From: Muribaculaceae bacterium
GTDB taxonomy: Bacteria; Bacteroidota; Bacteroidia; Bacteroidales; Muribaculaceae
Assembly: GCA_017548365.1 (NCBI GenBank)
Contig: JAFZAC010000027.1
Coordinates: 1-64,000, forward strand
Length of the DNA: 64,000 bases
Direction: 5' to 3'
The notes under the pieces are model-generated. The model saw nothing but the letters and a program-made list of their open reading frames with translations. It was not told where the DNA came from and did not search any database. Of the stretch, positions 59,590 to 64,000 are shown one piece after another; position 1 is the stretch's first letter; each line of letters begins with the position of its first letter. The translations under genes were made by a program, and so were the position numbers.

Positions 59590-60849
59590 TCAAAACTTCT
59601 TAACTATCAAGCTCGCATTGTGACCGCCAAATCCGAAGGTGTTGGACAACGCAACTTTAACCTCACGGCGCTGAGCTTTGTTGAAAGTGAAGTTGAGATT
59701 ATAGTCAATCTCTGGATCATTGTCACCTTCCTCATGATTGATGGTGGGAGGTACAACGTCTTCCTCACAAGCTTTGATGCAGAACAAGGCTTCCATAGCG
59801 CCTGTTGCGCCCAGCATGTGGCCGGTCATTGACTTTGTTGAGCTGATGTTCAACTTATAGGCATGTTCGCCAAAGACTTCCTTAATAGCCTGAGCCTCAC
59901 TCAAGTCGCCAACGGGGGTCGATGTGCCGTGAACATTGATATAGTCCACCTCATCGGCACCAATGCCGGCGTCTTCAAGCGCACGCTTCATCACCAGTGA
60001 TGCACCCAAGCCCTCGGGATGACTGGCTGTGATGTGGAATGCATCGGCACTCATGCCACCGCCTATAACCTCGGCATAAATCTTTGCGCCGCGTGCAAGG
60101 GCATGCTCGAGCTCCTCAAAGACCAGAGTAACACCGCCCTCGCCCATTACAAAACCGTCGCGCGAACCGCTGAAGGGACGCGAGGCAGTCTCAGGACTGT
60201 CGTTGCGGGTTGAAATGGCCTTCATAGAGTTGAAGCCACCCACACCAGCGGGATAGATTGCAGCCTCCGAGCCACCAGTGACAATGGCTGTTGCCTTGCC
60301 CAAGCGCACGTAGTTAAAGGCGTCGATCATAGCGTTGGTCGAAGTGGCGCAAGCCGATACCACACCATAATTGGGTCCACGCAACCCCCACTTTATCGAA
60401 ATGTGGCCAGCAGCGATGTCGGCAATCATCATTGGGATAAAGAATGGGTTGTACTTAGGACCATTAGCCTCATTCTTGGCATAGTAGCCTGCCTCATTCT
60501 CGAAGGTGTGAAGACCGCCAATACCAGAGCCGTAGATGACTCCTATCTCATTGCGGTCAACCTTCTCGTCGTCAAGAAGCTTTGAATCGGCAAGAGCCTG
60601 GGTGGCACTTGCTATTGCATAGTGGCAGTACAAGTCCATGCGACGAGCGTCGCGACGGTCTAGATACTCATCTACGTTAAAGTCCTTGACTTCACAGGCA
60701 AACTGTGTCTTGAACAATGAGGCATCAAAACGAGTAATAGGTCCCGCACCGCTCACTCCATTAATGGCGTTCAACCAAGTGGTCTCTACGTCATTTCCAA
60801 GGGGAGTGATGGCACCAAGACCTGTTACCACTACTCTCTTTAATTCCAT
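59590..60849 (-). CDS. fabF: Beta-ketoacyl-ACP synthase II (FabF)
   Basis: 419 residues. Condensing-enzyme triad: Cys in SACATSTNAM, His in VHGTSTPVGD, His in SMTGHMLGATGA. Elongates acyl-ACP in fatty acid synthesis. Located 50 bp after acpP and 97 bp before rnc, the classic gene order in Bacteroidetes. Confidence 0.96.
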   Translation of the reverse strand: MELKRVVVTGLGAITPLGNDVETTWLNAINGVSGAGPITRFDASLFKTQFACEVKDFNVDEYLDRRDARRMDLYCHYAIASATQALADSKLLDDEKVDRNEIGVIYGSGIGGLHTFENEAGYYAKNEANGPKYNPFFIPMMIADIAAGHISIKWGLRGPNYGVVSACATSTNAMIDAFNYVRLGKATAIVTGGSEAAIYPAGVGGFNSMKAISTRNDSPETASRPFSGSRDGFVMGEGGVTLVFEELEHALARGAKIYAEVIGGGMSADAFHITASHPEGLGASLVMKRALEDAGIGADEVDYINVHGTSTPVGDLSEAQAIKEVFGEHAYKLNISSTKSMTGHMLGATGAMEALFCIKACEEDVVPPTINHEEGDNDPEIDYNLNFTFNKAQRREVKVALSNTFGFGGHNASLIVKKF

Positions 60850-60899
60850 AACAATTAAAAAGGAGAATGTATTAAAACAAATATTGTTTTAATCGCTTA

Positions 60900-61142
60900 T
60901 TATTCAGCAGCTTTAGCAGCCTCGATGAAAGATACAGCGTCACCCACTGTTTGAATCTTTTCAGTCTCAGCATCGGGGATAGTGATGTTAAATTCCTTCT
61001 CAAGCTCCATGATCAGCTCTACGGTGTCGAGGCTGTCGGCGCCAAGATCCTGAGCAAATGTTGCTTCGGGAGTAATTTGTGACTCACTAACACCTAATTT
61101 GTCAACGATAATCGCTGCTACTCTTTCTTGAATCTCTGACAT
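60900..61142 (-). CDS. acpP: Acyl carrier protein
   Basis: 80 residues, acidic. Phosphopantetheine attachment Ser37 in [11 protein letters not shown]. Standard length and fold. Confidence 0.97.
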   Translation of the reverse strand: MSEIQERVAAIIVDKLGVSESQITPEATFAQDLGADSLDTVELIMELEKEFNITIPDAETEKIQTVGDAVSFIEAAKAAE

Positions 61143-61438
61143 AATACTATGAATTTTAAATTGTTAAATAAATTATGTTCATTTTTTGCGGTGCAAAGTA
61201 AGTAATTATTTGCCAAATAGAAAAACAAAACATGAAGATTTTGCTAACAACAAACCGTTTTTTCTGCAAAAATTACTTAATGAGGCTTAAAACAAGTAAC
61301 TTAGAAACACAAAATTACCTTTTTTAACGATGTGGTACCACTTGAAGTGCGACTATTACTGGCCTTGACCTCACTTACGTCCGCCGACGTTTTTTCGTCA
61401 TTTGTGGCCTTTGACTAGTTCAAATGGCATAGGTTTAA

Positions 61439-61831
61439 TCACAAAAAATTATTTTTTGAAATCTCTTCCTCAAGAAACCCACATGCATCTCCAACGCAGT
61501 CCTCGCACGAGCGCAGCACCTTGCCTGTGCCCACACCCTTGAGTAGCTTGCACTGAGTGGCGCCGTTGCGCTCTTGAAACTTCTTCATGATATTTATCAT
61601 AGGCTTACGAGCCTTGAGTTTATCGCGCTTCACGAGCCCCAGAACAATTGCCGCACCTGTCAGGGCGCCACATGTACCCTCCATATTGCCCATTCCGCTA
61701 CCAAATGCGCTACCCAACGCCATCGCTGTCTCTTCATCGATACTAGCCAGATCGGCATAGGTTGCTATTACCGCCTGAGCGCAGTTACACGCTTTCTTTC
61801 TCTCGATTGCTAGTTGTTTTCTTGTTTCCAT
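61439..61831 (-). CDS. C_GCAxxG_C_C family protein (probable redox protein)
   Basis: 130 residues. Cys-rich: CNCAQAV near 15, EGTCGALTGA, CKLLKG and CEDCVGDACGF, following the pattern that names the C_GCAxxG_C_C family, thought to be redox-active. TACCTTTG at 61855-61862 (minus) is a matching promoter box. Single gene. Confidence 0.82.
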   Translation of the reverse strand: METRKQLAIERKKACNCAQAVIATYADLASIDEETAMALGSAFGSGMGNMEGTCGALTGAAIVLGLVKRDKLKARKPMINIMKKFQERNGATQCKLLKGVGTGKVLRSCEDCVGDACGFLEEEISKNNFL

Positions 61832-61886
61832 ATCTTATAGGACATTTTACGACACAAAGGTAATAATTTTCACACATATAGAAAAG

Positions 61887-61926
61887 AAAGTCCCTCGCAT
61901 TATCACTAGTGCTGAGGGACTTTTTT
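61887..61926 (-). terminator. Terminator of RNase G gene
   Basis: 10-bp stem (61887-61896 with 61914-61923) with flanking A/T runs, 22 bp beyond the rng stop. Confidence 0.75.
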
Positions 61927-61947
61927 AACTTGCGGGGAAGAGGCCGC

Positions 61948-63585
61948 TCATTCATCGGCGTCTTCTTGTTCTTTTTGTTTCTTCAAGCGATTTTCCTTTT
62001 TGCTTGAAGAACTGCTTGTGTCTTTCTCTTCGCTAAGGTCAATTTCTTGTTTTTGCTTGTCGATGACCCGGTACTGAAGGTAGGCCAGGTCTTGATCGGG
62101 CATTATTTTGAATACTCGCCCGAACTCACGACGCCATTTCATATAAAGGCTAATGAAACCTTTCTTCAGATAGGCATCGACAAAGGGATGGACATACATA
62201 ATAAAACCTTTAACGCCCAGGTCGTTGATCAAGTAGTCAAGCTTGTCCTTGAGGCGGTCGGTGAAAAGCAGTGAGGGCATCACTTCCCCCTTACCTCCAC
62301 AAGAGGGGCACGTCTCGCTCGTCACTATGTCTAGGGCTGGACGAACTCGCTGACGGGTAATCTGCATCAAGCCAAACTTGCTCAAGGGCAAGATGTTGTG
62401 GCGTGCACGGTCCTTCTGCATCACTTCTCGCATGTGGTCATAGAGGGCTTGACGATGCTCACTCTTGGCCATGTCGATGAAGTCTATCACTATAATGCCA
62501 CCCATGTCCCTGAGCCTCAACTGACGAGCTATCTCGTCGGCGGCCAGAAGGTTGACATCGAGAGCGTTGCTCTCCTGATCGGTGGTCTTGCGGGACCTGT
62601 TACCCGAGTTCACGTCTATAACGTGCAGTGCCTCGGTGCTTTCAATTATTATGTATGCGCCCGAACGGAACGATACCGTCTTTCCAAACGATGACTTCAT
62701 TTGCCGAGTGACATTGAACTTGTCAAAGATGGGCTGGTCGTCGCTGTAAATCTTGACAATGTCGCCACGGTCGGGGGCTATTAGGCTCACATAGTTGTGA
62801 ATCTGCTCATAAATCTCGGCATTATTCACATGTATGCTCTCAAAGTCGGGATTGAAAATGTCGCGTATCAAACTCACCGCGCGGCTCTCTTCCTCATAAA
62901 TCAGACTCGGAGTTTCGCTGTAGTTGATTTTCGACACACTCTCTTCCCAGCACTTGAGAAGGACTTTCAACTCACTATTCAATTCAGCAGCGCGCTTGTT
63001 CTCGGCCGACGTGCGTACTATAATTCCAAAATTTTTGGGCTTGATGCTCTCAACCAGACGGCGCAGACGCATCTTTTCGGCACGGTCTTTTATCTTTTGC
63101 GACACCAAAATCTTATTGTTGAAGGGTATCAACACCAGAAAACGACCGGTGAATGTGATTTCGGTGGTCAAGCGTGGACCCTTGGTTGATATCGGCTCCT
63201 TGGCTATCTGAACTATCAGTTCCTGACCAGCCTCGAGCACATCGGTTACCGAGCCATGCTTGTCAATGTCGGGCTGCAGCTTCATCTTCGACAGATTCAC
63301 CTGACGCTTGCCGCCACCCTCGCGCACTTGCTTTATGAATGATGAATAGCTTCCAAATTGTGACCCTAAATCAAGGTAATGAAGAAATGCCTCCTTGCCA
63401 TAGCCAACATTAACAAACGCGGCATTCAAACCTGGCATCAGCTTCTTCACCTTGGCAAAATAGAGGTTGCCCAGTGCATAAGAGGCGTCACGTGACTCCT
63501 TCTGCAACGACATCAGTCGGCCATCTTCCAACAATGCGGTACTGATGCTCGTGGGCTTTACGTCTACAATCAGTTCACTTCTCAT
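61948..63585 (-). CDS. rng: Ribonuclease E/G family (RNase G)
   Basis: 545 residues. N-terminal S1 region with YFAKVKKLMPGLNAAFVNVGYGKEAFLHYLDLG, catalytic Mg ligands in HVIDVNSG and GGIIVIDFID, and the zinc link CPSCGGKG near 430. Lacks the long C-terminal scaffold of RNase E but has a Lys/Ser/Glu-rich tail. Cleaves single-stranded RNA, matures 16S rRNA 5' end in other bacteria. Confidence 0.93.
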   Translation of the reverse strand: MRSELIVDVKPTSISTALLEDGRLMSLQKESRDASYALGNLYFAKVKKLMPGLNAAFVNVGYGKEAFLHYLDLGSQFGSYSSFIKQVREGGGKRQVNLSKMKLQPDIDKHGSVTDVLEAGQELIVQIAKEPISTKGPRLTTEITFTGRFLVLIPFNNKILVSQKIKDRAEKMRLRRLVESIKPKNFGIIVRTSAENKRAAELNSELKVLLKCWEESVSKINYSETPSLIYEEESRAVSLIRDIFNPDFESIHVNNAEIYEQIHNYVSLIAPDRGDIVKIYSDDQPIFDKFNVTRQMKSSFGKTVSFRSGAYIIIESTEALHVIDVNSGNRSRKTTDQESNALDVNLLAADEIARQLRLRDMGGIIVIDFIDMAKSEHRQALYDHMREVMQKDRARHNILPLSKFGLMQITRQRVRPALDIVTSETCPSCGGKGEVMPSLLFTDRLKDKLDYLINDLGVKGFIMYVHPFVDAYLKKGFISLYMKWRREFGRVFKIMPDQDLAYLQYRVIDKQKQEIDLSEEKDTSSSSSKKENRLKKQKEQEDADE

Positions 63586-63846
63586 CGTGAATTACTGTTA
63601 TTTTATATGGCACTCGCTCATGATGGATGCTTCTTTTTCAGCCTATTATATATATTATATAATGTGTAAAAAACAAGTCAAGTACTGGCGAGTGGGAACG
63701 GGGACAGTTACCACACACTCTACGGTGGGGACTGTCAGTCTATATGCAAAAGAACAAACTAATGATTTTGACCTCATTCAATGCATAATAACACACAGCG
63801 AGCTCTCATCATTCGTTTGTTCTTCGCTTAGACTCAATCAGAAAGA

Positions 63847-63939
63847 TCACTTCTTGTTCTTGTGACGATTCTTTCTAAGTCTTTTTTTGCGCTTATGCGT
63901 AGCCATCTTGTGGCCTTTTCTCTTCTTACCGCTTGGCAT
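63847..63939 (-). CDS. Very basic 30-residue ribosome-type protein
   Basis: MPSGKKRKGHK at its start, then MATHKRKKRLRK and NRHKNKK; 30 residues, about 60% Lys/Arg/His. Matches a tiny conserved Bacteroidetes protein similar to COX24-domain or bS22-like ribosomal proteins. Upstream of rng on the same strand with about 260 bp between. Too short for most gene callers. Confidence 0.65.
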   Translation of the reverse strand: MPSGKKRKGHKMATHKRKKRLRKNRHKNKK

Positions 63940-64000
63940 TTTAATTAATTTTTAGAAATTTATATTCTTAAGTTGTCGTTTCTGGATCCTTATTTCTTTA

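Noticed and set aside
63545..63865. Plus-strand open frame of 106 codons between rng and the micro-protein
   Set aside because: Crosses rng start and the micro-protein end on the opposite strand; no protein features.

Overview
The window looks like a chromosomal segment of a gut-type Bacteroidales bacterium, with a Muribaculaceae- or Prevotella-like flavour. The evidence is the recurring Bacteroidetes -7 promoter motif TAnnTTTG, usually with a TTG/TTTG box about 20 bp upstream, the weak ribosome binding sites, the many small Bacteroidales-type secreted proteins and lipoproteins, dockerin-bearing exported proteins, and a MIPS-based inositol lipid locus. No insertion sequence, prophage, CRISPR array or rRNA was seen. 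About 60 protein genes and two tRNAs (Gly-CCC, Pro-GGG) are supported.

Layout. 1-8.4 kb: end of a possible acyltransferase, YqgE, an aspartokinase lacking its ACT domains, a CE7-type esterase, a secreted protein, LptB, uridine kinase, and a two-gene ABC transporter. 8.4-15 kb: ParA, ParB, a DUF5683 protein, an MltD-like transglycosylase with a long Gln/Lys/Thr repeat tail, a TIGR04076 protein and a D-2-hydroxyacid dehydrogenase. 15-19.4 kb: a minus-strand cluster of surface proteins (PCMD lipoprotein, outer-membrane barrel, two calycin-like proteins with C-terminal dockerins). 19.6-32.8 kb: CapD-like epimerase/dehydratase, beta-propeller protein, RlmN, CPBP protease plus phosphodiesterase, pantothenate kinase, CotH-dockerin protein, a split LysO exporter, and a polyprenol-phosphate mannose synthase-like GT2.

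33-40 kb: pdxA, nucleotidyltransferase, ATP-grasp, CDP-alcohol phosphotransferase, HAD phosphatase, small secreted protein, then myo-inositol-phosphate synthase under its own promoter. Together these read as an inositol (phospho/sphingo)lipid locus with an extra ATP-grasp enzyme of unknown role. 40-50 kb: small lipoproteins, tRNAs, methylmalonyl-CoA decarboxylase-like protein, YitT family protein, DUF4332 protein, UDG-like protein and two SUMF1-domain secreted proteins.

50.4-52.5 kb: the most distinctive locus. Three tandem small lipoproteins with nearly identical leaders (W11, lipobox C28) each carry two VYGPP motifs and are followed by a radical SAM/SPASM enzyme. It reads as an rSAM-modified lipoprotein system. 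52.5-64 kb: glycerate kinase, coiled-coil lipoprotein, RsmI, PBP4-type DacB, an HD protein, rnc-fabF-acpP, a C_GCAxxG_C_C protein, RNase G and a 30-residue basic ribosomal-type protein. The rnc coding sequence contains a perfect 19-bp inverted repeat, a plausible RNase III autoregulation site.
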